Source: Doris montereyensis
Lineage: Eukaryota; Mollusca; Gastropoda; Nudibranchia; Dorididae
Length of the DNA: 64,000 nt
Direction of reading: 5' to 3'
NCBI GenBank assembly: GCA_037039925.1
Contig: JAXRKP010000208.1
Coordinates: 286,001 to 350,000, forward strand
The notes under the pieces were generated by a model. That model worked only from the letters and a program-made list of their open reading frames with translations. It was not told where the DNA came from and ran no database searches. The position numbers and the translations under genes were made by a program. Positions 1 to 11,700 of the stretch are shown one piece after another; within the stretch, counting starts at the first letter, position 1, and the number at the start of each line of letters is the position of its first letter.

Positions 1-372
1 AATCGGCTATTTTCATGCAACAGAATTTTTCTTATATAAAATTACCTCCTTAAGACCCTGCTAATTACAGCCTAATCCGCCTTAGAACCCAGTCTGAGAA
101 TCATGAAAAAATAATACACACTCAATTTAATGCTACTAATTGCGGACAACTTGCGAATCATAGAATGGTGGGTGGGAAGTTTATTGCATTGGTCCAGACA
201 CTAGTAGCCTAGGCATTATAAATATGTCACACGGGTTTGCCAGGCGTCGAATGACAGACACGAACACGAAGAATGGGCGCTAAAATTGTCTTTTTCAAGA
301 ACTATTAAAAATCATGTTTAGGACTCACACCATCCCCAAAACGGTACAAACTAAGATTTTATAAGGACTTAC

Positions 373-608
373 GACAGAGACTGGACTGTTTTTGCCATCC
401 ATCTTCTTAGCAAATCCGTTGACTGGCATGTTTTCTATGTCATCAGATCTCACTGCCAGAGTTGACTTGGGCTGGCTGAAAAGCGACTCTTTGGGAACAT
501 TCTTGGCAAAGCTCAGGCCTTGAGAAGATGGAGCAGGTACCTGTTGGTTGACGTTCTGAAGGGCTTTGCGAAAGGTTGGAGTTGGAGCTGGAAACTTATT
601 CTGGTTTC
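373..608 (-). CDS. PTTG1: securin coding exon 2 (D-box)
   Basis: The exon is 236 bases, entering in phase 1 and leaving in phase 0. It encodes a Pro-rich stretch, the D-box R-K-A-L, then a Lys/Ser/Pro-rich linker. The acceptor is T-rich ending in AG at 610-609, and the donor is GTAAGT at 372-367. I found no further exon between 1 and 372. Confidence 0.8.
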
Positions 609-2192
609 CTTATAAAAAAAAAGCAACACACTATTTTTAAAGACAAAAACTGAAAGATGAAATGTGAGCACTGAAAAGTACATATTTGAGTTGAGGTGGA
701 ATAAAAAAGATACACCTACGAATCGGGGTAGTGGTGTTGATGCCTCAGATGGGTTTTTTTTTTAAAGTATCATGATGGAAGATACAAAGATGAGCCGTGA
801 AGCTATTAGTAGAATCAAGCATCCACTGACAAGAAGTCACTTATAAACTAGCAAATGGTATATAAAATTATATACATTTAGCAATATAAATGTTTACTTT
901 CTATAGTAAATCACAACCACTAGTTGGGTACTCTTCACATACACATACCGGTACTAGAAAGTATCAATACAGTACAACCGCATGAATCGTCAGACGATAA
1001 TTTTCTAAATCTCTTTCCCAGTATCGAATAAAATATGAAAAGAGCATTTAATTAATTTTAATCAATTTAATCACAACAATTTTAACTAAAAGAATTAATT
1101 ATACTTAAAACCATAAAAACCTCTCCTTCTGACCGAGTCTGATATTTAGTCACAATGATAAGATTTCACCATTAAAATCAGCCAGAACAAATATTATTAT
1201 TTATTATTATAATACACTTTCTTAGTATGGTATTCCCAATGACAATTCTTTGAATACTTAATTAATTTGTGTACTTTTGAAGGTAAGTAGCGTCAGTGGC
1301 TGAGCAGTTAGGTTGCTGGACTGGGGATCACGAGGTCCTGATTTCGAATCCTACTAAAGCCAGGTCCGACGGTGGTTTCCTTGGGAAAGACACATAACAC
1401 GCATTTTCCCACTCTACCCAGGTGCAAATGGGCACAAGCACTAGCTTGGAAGTAAAAACCTGTGTCAGACTAGCATCCTGGCCAGTTCCGTTTCACACTA
1501 TAGAAACTGGGATACGTTCCGGCTCTAAAGGCCTTAAAGGAACTTTACTTTACAAGGTTAAACTTTTACAAGACCTTTTTATAAATTAAAAAAAAGGGTT
1601 AACCATCACTTCCCATGGACAATCCCCCCCCCCCCGGTCTCAAACTTTTAATATTATCTACAAGGTATCAGTGTGGCCTCAGTAGCCGAGTGTTTAAGCT
1701 GCCGGACTGGGGATCATGAAATCTCGGGTCAAATCCTGGCAAAGCTAAGCCTGACGTTGTGTTCCTTGGGAAAGACACTTAACACGTATCTTCTCCACTC
1801 AACTCAGGTGCAAATGGGTACAAACGCTAGCTTGGGACAGACTCGCATCCTGTCCAGAAGGTGATTACCATCACGCTCCGCTTTACGCTATTAAAACCGG
1901 AATACGCTCCGGCTCTATGGGCTGTAATGGCCTTGAAGGAATAATTACTTTACTTACAAGATATCACCAGTATCAAGTTAAGTTACTCTCAAGGACATGG
2001 AAATGATGCAAATTTTGTGAATACAGACACATTATAACACCTCGTCTAAATTGCCAGTTCAAATTGAAATTACCAGCAGCACTTACTAGACCCAAGGGGC
2101 TTAGCAGATAATCCTTTAACACCTTTCCTTGATATTGGTGCTGCTGATGCATTTTCCTTGTCTGTATGAACCTCAAAACTAAGGGTTGCCAT
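373..2192 (-). CDS. PTTG1: securin (PTTG1-like) gene, 5' part, two coding exons
   Basis: Securin inhibits separase until the anaphase-promoting complex (APC/C) degrades it, so it controls sister chromatid separation. The first exon (2192-2087) starts M-A-T-L and has a KEN box at residues 12-14, preceded by Asp as in vertebrate securin (human: MATL, then V-D-K-E-N). The second exon (608-373) has the D-box R-K-A-L at residues 49-52 followed by Q-N-V-N, matching human R-K-A-L-G-T-V-N. The exon 1 donor leaves phase 1 and the exon 2 acceptor supplies the two missing bases, giving one open frame of 114 residues. A GTAAGT donor follows at 372, so the separase-binding C-terminal half lies off the left edge. 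Securins diverge quickly, so the call rests on the start, KEN box, D-box and their spacing. It is head-to-head with TMEM128. Confidence 0.8.
1287..1553 (+). repeat. tRNA-derived SINE, family A
   Basis: This copy starts with an A-box-like segment (GTGGCTGAGCAGTTAGG) and a B-box-like segment near 1345, then a body with CACCCAGGTGCAAATGGG-type sequence, and ends near GGAACTTTACTTTAC. Related copies are at 1670-1960, 8861-9108 and 18449-18706. It lies in securin intron 1. Divergence between copies suggests old insertions. Confidence 0.75.
1670..1960 (+). repeat. tRNA-derived SINE, family A
   Basis: This is a second copy in the same orientation, about 120 bases after the first. It has the head AGTAGCCGAGTGTTTAAGC, the body with TTCCTTGGGAAAGACACTTA, and the tail GGCCTTGAAGGAATAA. 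It is also within securin intron 1. The small open frame across it is a by-product of the SINE. Confidence 0.75.
2087..2192 (-). CDS. PTTG1: securin coding exon 1 (start codon, KEN box)
   Basis: There are 35 codons plus one base, ATG at 2192-2190, and the donor is GTAAGT just below 2087. The N-terminus is basic and short, with D-K-E-N at residues 11-14. Bases 2193-2250 upstream show no longer in-frame start that I would prefer. Confidence 0.8.
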
Positions 2193-5100
2193 GTTGCTTC
2201 ACTGAAGGAATAAAAAAAAAGTTATAATGAAAGAAGAAGAAATGTATGTGTGCATTTCTTAATAAAAATTAAACACCTAACAATTTATACATGGATGCAA
2301 TTGGTGAGACAAATTTGTAGTTTTAAATGTATTGAAAGTAATGTCCATGATTCAATGCATTGCAGATTTGCATGTTCAATTTTTTTTGCAAAGGGCATCA
2401 AAATAATGGGGATACTACATTTTTTCTCTTAATATTACATCTTAGAATGATCAACTGTATTAACGCCTGTTCTACGCGTTTTCTGGCCTATCTGTGGTGA
2501 CTTACTTTGTCACTGTGCGACGGTGCCTAACAGATACCCTTTGAGCGCTGGCCCGATCAGCTGAACGAAAGTAGAATTACTACTACTGTTGTGTAGTCAA
2601 AAGGCACCAATTTCAATCAATGTTAATAACTCGTAAATGAAACAAAATACTATGCAGTAATCGGAGAGTACAAGACTGCATTCTCTGGAGATCAAAAAAG
2701 AAATCAAGCGGCTCTCCCTCGCAAGACATAGCGTCATTGAGTAACATTAGCAAAGGCCTAGAAAAATAATATCATTGAAAGGAGTAATTTTGTGACCGGT
2801 TTACAAGATGCACATATTATTTTCTATCGTCCGAAACACTTTTAAATGAAAATAGTGGCTGGAATAAAGAATTTACATACAAAACACATTTTGATTGACA
2901 TTTCCGGTGCAAAATGAGACACTTTTGAGGTGAGGTGTATGATGTTATAAAATCCAAAGTAGTTCCTTTATTTACAATTACCCCCCCTCACTTTAAAGGT
3001 TGGAGCCAAGCAGTATTTTCTGAAATATCATTGGGCGATTAACATGGATCGGTTACGAGGGATTAAATGGTGCTAACATCTAGACAATTCATGTGTAGGC
3101 ACTGGTCAACAGGAGGAGAATCCTAACTCACCATGTTGATATGTATTATAAATACCACCCATGCAGGTAAACAGTGGCCATCTGACATGGCTGGACAACC
3201 GTATAGATACTACCCGCACACTATAGATGTACTTCATTGATATTAAGCCAGTCCGCATCCTGATCTGACCCGCTGGCAGAGAGATCAAAGAAGAAGAAGA
3301 ACTAGTGTGACGAGGCTAAAAACTCCAAACGATGGCCACCTTCTTTCTTTATCACTTTTTCTAAATTCAAATTTATGAGTTTAGCAGTCCAACCTCTATC
3401 TATGTTACTGCGTAGCAACACTGCAGTTTGGATACGATGCATGAGGGATCTTCACTTGTCTCGGATGAGGGGGTGTTAAAATAGTGTATCAATTAAGAAT
3501 TCGTACTAGTTAGACTCTCCTTGTAAACATTTAGTGTGCCTACAATCCTACATACTACATGTAGCCGGATATTTGGGATATAGTCGACTAAAAGGAAGAG
3601 ATCCATCTTTGATTACAATTACATTCTATATCACAAACTGCACAGTAAGGATTGTGTTATCTTGTTTTATTTTTTTTGGGGGGACTTCAGTTTTTAAAAT
3701 TCATTATGAACCCTGGTAAGGCTATGACCAGTAAATGCCGGTTTGTTATTGCACTCTGTTCAGCGTTACGTCCGGGATTTACCATTTACCTCCAACAAAC
3801 CTCTCAGCGCGATGCCCAGCATTTGCCGGGAAGGAAGGATGGGTCAAGGGAGGCCTGAATATTCCTCCTTCTTGTTACCTTCTTACTGTCTTCCGCTCAT
3901 CCTCTTTTAAAATAATGCTCTCTGATTGGTTAACAATTTAGTAAACAGGAAAAAGGACGCGTTCAGGCTCACAAGCTTACACCCAAAAGGCCTTCGGTTG
4001 AGTCTATTTCTAAAGGGGTGTGTCCATCATTATCTTTGCCTCGGACAACTGGTAGTAACGATGCTAACAGCTGTACTATGCATGAAGTAGGCTTTCTATA
4101 CAACTTTCATTTCTTTGTCGACCCTATTGTAAAATGGAATGATCCTACTAGGACAAGTCCATTGCCAGAGGGGTGTAAATGTGAGCTGGTCTGTTTTGAG
4201 AGTGTCATATATGTGTGATTGAGCTGATAATAAGAATGTGTGTTACTGTTTGCAGACACATAATTGGTCTTGATGTCTCCAACAAAATTGAAAAGAATGG
4301 AATCATCCTAAGTTGGCTTGGCTTGGATGAGACCAGATGGTCGCCATGCGACTGAATTCAATACATTGGTGATGGCCTGGTCAGAGAAGTCACACTTCCC
4401 TGTGAACTTGTAAATCTTCGTGGGCAGCCTCGCACCACGGCGATGACTGTCAGCGAGCCAACTAGCGCGTGGCAGTCATTGCGCTGGCTGCGCAAGCCGC
4501 TTTTCTAGTGTTAAAAACAAAGTAATAACCAAACTACTAAAATAATTAGATCTATTCTATAATAAATACTAGATCTAGATCTAGATTCTATTCAAAGTTT
4601 TTTTTTGTTTTTTATACAAAAAAATGGAAATTGTGAATCATTAAGTACACAGCATCCATGCAGTTACATGCAAATTAGATCACTTTCCTGAATTGAACAC
4701 TTACAATCAGCACCCTTCATGTATATCTAGATTATATAGATCTAGATCTATGATCTTTCATTAAATACTATCTACAACATTTCAAAACTAATCACTTTCA
4801 TTTTTCAAGCGAGAGTGCCCAGCAGAATGTGAGAATAGTTGACTTCAGACGTCAGATGGGGATAGGGTAGCTCTGGTTACTTCTAGAGAAGTGAGAACAA
4901 TTTATAATCATAAATGAGATGATATTACTGTCATGATCTTGTCTATGTAGATCTATATAACTTACATTTCACAGCAGAAAGTATTAAATTGTTTTCTCAG
5001 TAGATTTTTGGATCTGATCACAGGAGGTGTTTTCTTCTTTACACAACTTGCAGAGGACGCCGTTGCCTGTGATTGGTTGCTCTGACAAATTTAAAAAATT

Positions 5101-5643
5101 GAAACACTTACAAAAATAAGAAACGAAACATCTTCGGCATACACACCATTCTTATTTTTTTAGACGTAAAAAGGAATTGATAGGTGGTATTTTTATGGGG
5201 TATAATTTCAATAGAATAACAACCCACCCCCCCCCCGCACAACCCCTCCTCCAAAAAAAAAATCAACACAAATTAAAAAAACCAACCTGTATATGTATGT
5301 ATGTTTAGATCTAGATCTAGAATCTAGATCTTCGTCTGGATCTAGAAATCTAGATCTATATTTAATTACGGAAGTCGCTAGCCAACAAAAAATCATGCTG
5401 CAGTATGCATTTCTAAAAATATCTAGTCTAGATTAGATCTAGGCAGATAAATCTTTGATTTAGATTTATACTACATGACTGTTTTATGGTTTAGTCCGAG
5501 GCGATTTCTACAAGAAGGGAGAAACGCTATTTTTATTTTTTCTGGACAAATATTCTCGCTCACACAAAAGATTTCCATTTTTACCTATTCTAGATCTAGA
5601 TCTATCCCACGTCCACCTGTAACTAAGTCTATAAAAGCGTCAA
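2193..5643. other. divergent intergenic region securin / TMEM128
   Basis: No convincing exon is seen in this 3.45 kb stretch. It must hold the 5' ends of both divergent genes. It contains repeat family D (4005-4420) and many AGATCT/TCTAGA palindromes from 4540 onward. Bases 2200-4000 are AT-rich with only short, non-conserved frames. Confidence 0.6.
4005..4420 (+). repeat. dispersed repeat family D, copy 1
   Basis: The segment is clearly similar to the reverse complement of 48225-48645. Shared blocks include AAGGGGTG near one end, TCATTATCTTTGCCTC-type sequence, CATTCCATTTTACAATA (reverse) and the GAGACCAGATG block. The copies are 44 kb apart in opposite orientation. No transposase or RT motif is visible and its class is unknown. 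Confidence 0.65.
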
Positions 5644-5719
5644 ATGGCTGCTCAAGGTGCTGACGAGGAACACTTCAGACGGAGGGTTCAGCAAAGGCTG
5701 GCTGAAAGATGGACTGAAG
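5644..5719 (+). CDS. TMEM128: TMEM128 coding exon 1
   Basis: ATG at 5644-5646 opens 25 codons plus one base. The donor is GTGACT at 5720. The peptide is acidic then strongly basic (E-E-H-F-R-R-R), as in the vertebrate N-terminus. The start was chosen because it gives the phase needed by exon 2. Confidence 0.8.
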
Positions 5720-8700
5720 GTGACTAAGATACATATTAAATTGAATTGTATGAAAGAATGAAGAGAAGCGTTGATTTAGGCGCTGTCACAGTTCTAGGTT
5801 ATAATAGCGAAAAATCTGGGACTCCAATCAACCAGATAACATTAACATATATATATATATATATATAAATCTAGATCTAGAATCTAGGTCTATATTATTT
5901 TTTTCAAAGGGACTTTTTGTCATTAACCCATTAGTGTGCAGACTCCCGACCGGATACGCTGACCTAGATTCAATTTTCCCGCAACCAGATCGCCATGGTG
6001 TGTTTACATTTTCTAAGCTTCCTGTGTGCTTCTGATAGAGGTTGCGTTAGGAAATGGATTCTTCTCTCTCCATGTCACAATTGTAACAGTCCATTACGAC
6101 AAAATCGAGGATAAAAATAAAGACAAAGTAGAAAACACACAAATAACGCAAATGATTGAAGCAGTGTGTGTGTTTAATCAAAGGCAGTACAGCAACTAAA
6201 GAGACCATCAATGACGGGTTTCGCAGAAAGTAATGCTATTACATTAGGACCATGACCTTTAGCATTAGAAAGAGGTGACCAATCAGCATTCTAGAAATGA
6301 TAGCTCTTAAAACATGTGACAAAAGTAGGTTTGCCGAGCCAATCTGATCGTTGAAAGAGAAGGCGTTACCTTCGGGCGGCTTGAACAATGGGAAGCAATT
6401 AGCGGATAGCCGAGCTAAGCACAGCGGCCTGTCTAGCGTACAGCCGTTTTTGGCAGGTTTAAACCTTAACCCTTACGTTGCTGTGTTTGACTGTAGTCGA
6501 AACTTATGGCTGACATTCGTATTGCTGACATCGACTGTAGTCGAAACTTGACCAGCTCCACTTAAAAGGCCAAACTATAAAATAAAATAGAAATTTTTTC
6601 CTTATATGAGTCACTTCTAAGGATTTCAATCAAAATGGATGACAATGTCTAAGACATCCAGTGTAAAATGGGTGGCAACGTAAGGGTTAATGACGAGTTC
6701 CTGAGAGAGCAAAATTGCTATATAATATATATGTCATTAGTATCGGATGTATGATAGATCAAATTTTCAAATAAAGATCTAAGTTTTTAGTTCTTGTTGA
6801 AAGCAGGCGTAAGGATGTCCATACTATTACATTATTCAATTCAAAATAAAACTTTTATATATATATATAAAAGTGAAAATGTTACTTCTCTAACTAAATC
6901 TGTATGATTACATTTATTTTGATATTATAATCCTCTATTCATTTTAAAATCTTATTCTGAGGTAACTGCAGAGTATTTGTTAGTGGATGGGGGAAGAGAA
7001 AGCTGGAAGGGAGATTCTTTTTTATGCATTTGATTTGGGGGGGGGGGGTTCTGGGAATGCCATTTTTGCCGAAAATGGGACAAATCTAGTATATCACACT
7101 AGTGGATAGAGCAGTTCATTCCGTCATAATGATATCATAAAGAAGCTCAGTATCAATTCTTTAAATTTATATATACAAATTTTTTAGAAATGATACAGGC
7201 CTATCTTTCAACACAGCTATTATATTATACAATAAAAGCCGGACATATAAAGTATTTCATGTTGGTACTCATTTTGATCGTCACAATCAACGCTATCCAA
7301 AACAAACTTATTTGAGGATTTATTATGAATGTTGCCTTAAATCGGCCTGAAGATACCAAACATATTCCGCGCACCAATTATCAAAAGGCACCATTTCAAA
7401 ATGAGTAAAAAGATGCTGGTGCACTTGACACAGTGTCAATAATAAGTAGTTGAAAGCCTCTCAAGGTTTTATGATGTTTCAAAGTATTATCCTACTCTTT
7501 TCTTAGGTTTATGGGAGAAAAATGTATTCAAATAACAAAACAAGAAAAAAAAATATGATTTTCTCAAAATGTCCTTTTTTGTTTATTATTTCCTATCTAC
7601 TTTTTTAGTTCTCAGCGTATCTTCATGAAATTTGGTATGGATGATGAGTGGGGGAAAACAAAGAAATCTCTAGATGCTTTTTTTATATATGTATTATAGT
7701 TTTGGAAAATTGAATTTTTTGTGCAATATTTTTGGTTGTTCTCATATGCTATTTTCAAAAATTCATAAAATCAAAACTTACTAATGAAACAAAAATCCGA
7801 TCTGATCAAATAAGGTGTGTGGCAAATTTGAAAGAAATGTGTTGAAAAATAAAAAAGCCTAACGATATTTAACTTGGTGAAATTTTGGGACAAAATCCAA
7901 GATGGCCACCATTTCCATGGTAACCCCCTCCTTAACAAAGCCTTTAGATTAAAGGATGTTACTGAAGGTAGGTGTTGCCTAAAATTATGATCAAATCAAG
8001 CTTCCCTTCTTTTTATTCTTTTAGAGATGAATCCTGAAGAAAAGAGCAAGACAGAGGATAAGCCAACACAAAAAACGTCGCCATTCAGTTTGCAGAACAT
8101 TATTTGGCTTGCTGTGGCTGCTTCAGCGTTTTACTTCAGTGACTTCTTATCTGTCATATTATATGATGGCCGCATTCGGAGGTAGGTTGTGGTCAGCATT
8201 GTCATTAGCTTATTAAATGTGAAAGACCTTTTTGTTAAGATAAACAGTATTTAACAAACATGTTACACCCAGGTTACGATTATTAGATTGTCAGTATTCG
8301 ATGCTGAGGTTATGTGGGAAGACATGAACGGTACTATTCCAACTTTTTAACTATAAAGCCTGTTCAAAATGGTAGCTTAGGTGAATAAACATACTACTCA
8401 AAAACGGGAATTTTTTTTTTCTCCGAAAATCAAACGTCACTTGTGGTACAAAAATTCCTCATGTGGACATGATTTTGGGATCATTAAGAAGCAACATGCA
8501 AAATATCATTACTCTTGGTGGCCTGCCAACATGGCCTTTGATGCACAAACTTTGATCAACAGAATTATATAGGTAGATTGTGTCTGCTTTATAACTAGAT
8601 GAGACCGTGAAATTTTGCATTTTTGCCTTGGTTAACACTTTGTCCCTTGCATCACTCTGTACACTCAACTATTTGTTGCCCTTGTATTACCTGTTGATGC

Positions 8701-11700
8701 AAGTTCAGTGTCAGTTTTGTAGTGTCAAGATAACAAGAACATTGGGAAGGGCGTAGGCAATATTTCAGGGGTTGTCCATTTACCTTCTCCAGCGTACGAT
8801 TATATGTGCTATGAATCATCAATTCGTTAAAAAATGTACATGCCACAAATGAACATATAGCTGAGGCACTTGGTGGCTGAGGGGTTAGGCTGCTGGACTT
8901 AGGATCATGAGGTCCCGGGTTGAATCATAGCAAAGATTTTCCCCACTCGACCCACATGCAAATGGGTACAAACACTAGCTTTGAAGTAAAAATCTGCGTC
9001 AGACTAATGTTCTGTCCTGTCCAGGCAGTGATTATTATTGCTTTTTCCACTTAATGCTATAAAAATCAGGATAACCTCCGACTCTATGGGCCTCTAAGGC
9101 ACTTGGCCAATCCTCAGGGTCAAACATAAAGGTTTCAGCATGTCTTTCTTTATTAATCTTTTTTAAGTAAGTGGCTCCTCGGTATTTCAGAAGCAAAGTG
9201 TCGGCCTTTTAACCAAAAGGTTGTGGGTCAAGCCCCAGCGCATTGAAATAATAATAATATACATTTCTATTGCGCTCTCATCCCTACAAGGGTAGGGCTC
9301 TATGCGCATTATATTTTTAAAGAAAAATATAATTACATATGATACACAATATGAATTTCATACATCAAGCTACATAATGCAGCTTAAAACTGTGTGCAAT
9401 TTATGACAATAAAATCAACAATGCAAACAAGAAAAAGAAAGGCGTTTAACAGTAAATACTGTCATGAATACATATTCCACAAACACACACACGCACCAAA
9501 CTTCGTCACACACAGGATGAATACAGCCCTAACCTAATAAAATTATGCAATTTTTCATTTAAGAAAGTAAGCTTTTATAAGCTAGTTAAAAAGATATGTT
9601 TTGGTGTTTTTTCTAAAAATTGATAGTGACTTTGACTCTCTAAGACTCTGTGGGAGGGCATTCCACACAAATGGACCATAGTATGCAAAAGATTGTGTAC
9701 CAGCGCTAGATTTTACTTTTGGGAATGTTTTCTCAAGTTTTAAAAAGTAACCCCCCCCCCCAGGTTCAGGTAGGTGGACCGACACAAAGTCCCATCAGAG
9801 ATTGACGATAAAAAGGAAGTACTGTGTGCATATCACAACACTCTGTGCATGTTAAAGATCCCTTGATGTTTACAAGGATGTTCAGGCAAAATTGAAATTC
9901 CTACCAAAACCCCTGAGATCATCTTAGTTGTGTATTTGGGTAAAATCAAACAAAATCCCTCAGTGATATGTTTGCTATCTGGTAAGACGATATTTAATAG
10001 AGAGACAGAGACAGGCATATATGGAGAGACAAACAGAGAGTTTCTTTGATTTTTGTTCACAGAGAGAAACTTAAGATCCTCTCACTTCTGCCACTAGCAT
10101 ATTTAATTTTAAGTTTTAATAGTTATGTTTTAAAGAGTATCACACAAAAATTGTGGGGGAAAGGTGAAAAGGGTATTAATCAGACAAACAATATACCAGG
10201 TACTTTCCTTTTACTTCCAATGAAAATTATTCTTCCATTCATATGAAGTAAGTGGAGACCGTTTCATTGTTAGTCCATCGTAATCAGCTGTAGTTAATAG
10301 TTTCAAGAAATTTTGTAGTAGCAACATTTGCATAAGTCGCCTTTTGTGCAGTTCTCATTTGTTGTTCATATTTTCTGTTTTTCAGAAACTGGTTTTGGAT
10401 CGGAACAGCTGCAATCAGTGTCCATGTGGGCATAGCTCTATTTCTTGTTCTGTGGTTAAACGCATGGAAAAAAATTACAACAGAGGAGTGGGAGAAAATG
10501 TATCCAAAAGCAGTGCCTTTAGCAACAGCATCCTTCATTGTTGGATCACTTTGGTAAGCTCCAGATGAAAGATAAATCAGCAATTCAGTTCCTAAAACCA
10601 GACCATACACTTTGTATTTTAAGGGTTTCAATGTTTAGTTTGGTTTATTAAATATTCTTTTAATTCACATATCATGTCTTTAGCATCATTGAAACTATGA
10701 TATTGTATGTATTGATCTCAAGACTATGGAATAGTTTTTATGCTTGCAGTACTTGGTATATCAAATCAAATATTTCATTGTTGAGTTTTTTATGCGTTGT
10801 AGCTGAACTGTAGTGTTGTGAGGTTGTAATCATGACGACACTGGTTCAAGCCCTACAGGTGGCACAGGTGGGTTTTTTTCACAACATAGTACTCGTAGGG
10901 AAGGTACTTCACTTTACTTTCCTCACTTGATTCAGGTGGGGATGAGAACCCAGCTAAAGGTAGAGAAAGATCTTATCGGGGTGTTAGTACGAAAAGCCTA
11001 ACAAAACAGGCCTGTATACTGTACATTTGTTGTAATCATGACGACACTGGTTCAAGCCCTACGGGTGGCACAGGTGGGGGTTTTTTCACAACATAGTACT
11101 CGTAGGAAAGGTACATCACTCTACTTTCCTCACTTGACTCAGATGGGAATGAGAACCCAACTAAAGGTAGAGAAAGATCTTATCAGGGTGTTAGTACGAA
11201 AAGCCTAACAAAACAGGCCCGTATACTGTATTCTCCCGGGAGTTGAGGACTTGAATAAAATGGCCTACTGGGGGATAATTGATGCAGTCGGTGAGCCTGC
11301 ACATGTGCAGGGACACAGACTATACTATAAATCCATCTCTATTTATTTATTTTTTTCTGTTCATTTTAATTTTTTAATTTTTTATTTCTTAATGATGTTT
11401 TTGTTTTTAAAGATTAATCTGGCTATAGTATTTATTCTTTTTCTTTTCAACTTTTCTTTTTCTGATTTGGGGGATGGAAGCAGGAGTTTAATATTCTATT
11501 TTCATAGAATTGAGGAAATATATTGAAGTTGAAGGGTTTGTTATTGTCTTTCTACCGCACCTTAATTTGAGAAGCATACCCAGTGAAGTACGGAAAATTT
11601 CCCTCAATTGTTACCTTTTTTCTTTTCTCTGTTGCAGCCTGTCCATTTCATTGTGGCCTGTATGGGGATTGTTAACTCCAGTCATCCTGGGATCTCTCTT

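Larger units (their letters stand above)
4540..5900. promoter_or_regulatory. cluster of AGATCT/TCTAGA palindromes around TMEM128 exon 1
   Basis: Overlapping hexamer palindromes AGATCT and TCTAGA recur as short runs such as TCTAGATCTAGATC near 4548-4590, 4727-4755, 5307-5358, 5424-5442, 5590-5607 and 5866-5892. They flank the TMEM128 start codon at 5644. Similar clusters lie upstream of MARCHF5 and CPEB. The regulatory label is inference; it could instead be a simple-sequence expansion. Confidence 0.4.

Noticed and set aside
1287..1400. Possible tRNA gene
   Set aside because: A- and B-box-like sequences are present but no cloverleaf with matching acceptor stem is seen, and the sequence continues into a repeated SINE body.
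8027..8181. ATG at 8027 as the TMEM128 start
   Set aside because: The phase-1 junction with an upstream exon at 5644-5719 adds a basic N-terminus like that of the vertebrate protein and gives the expected total length.
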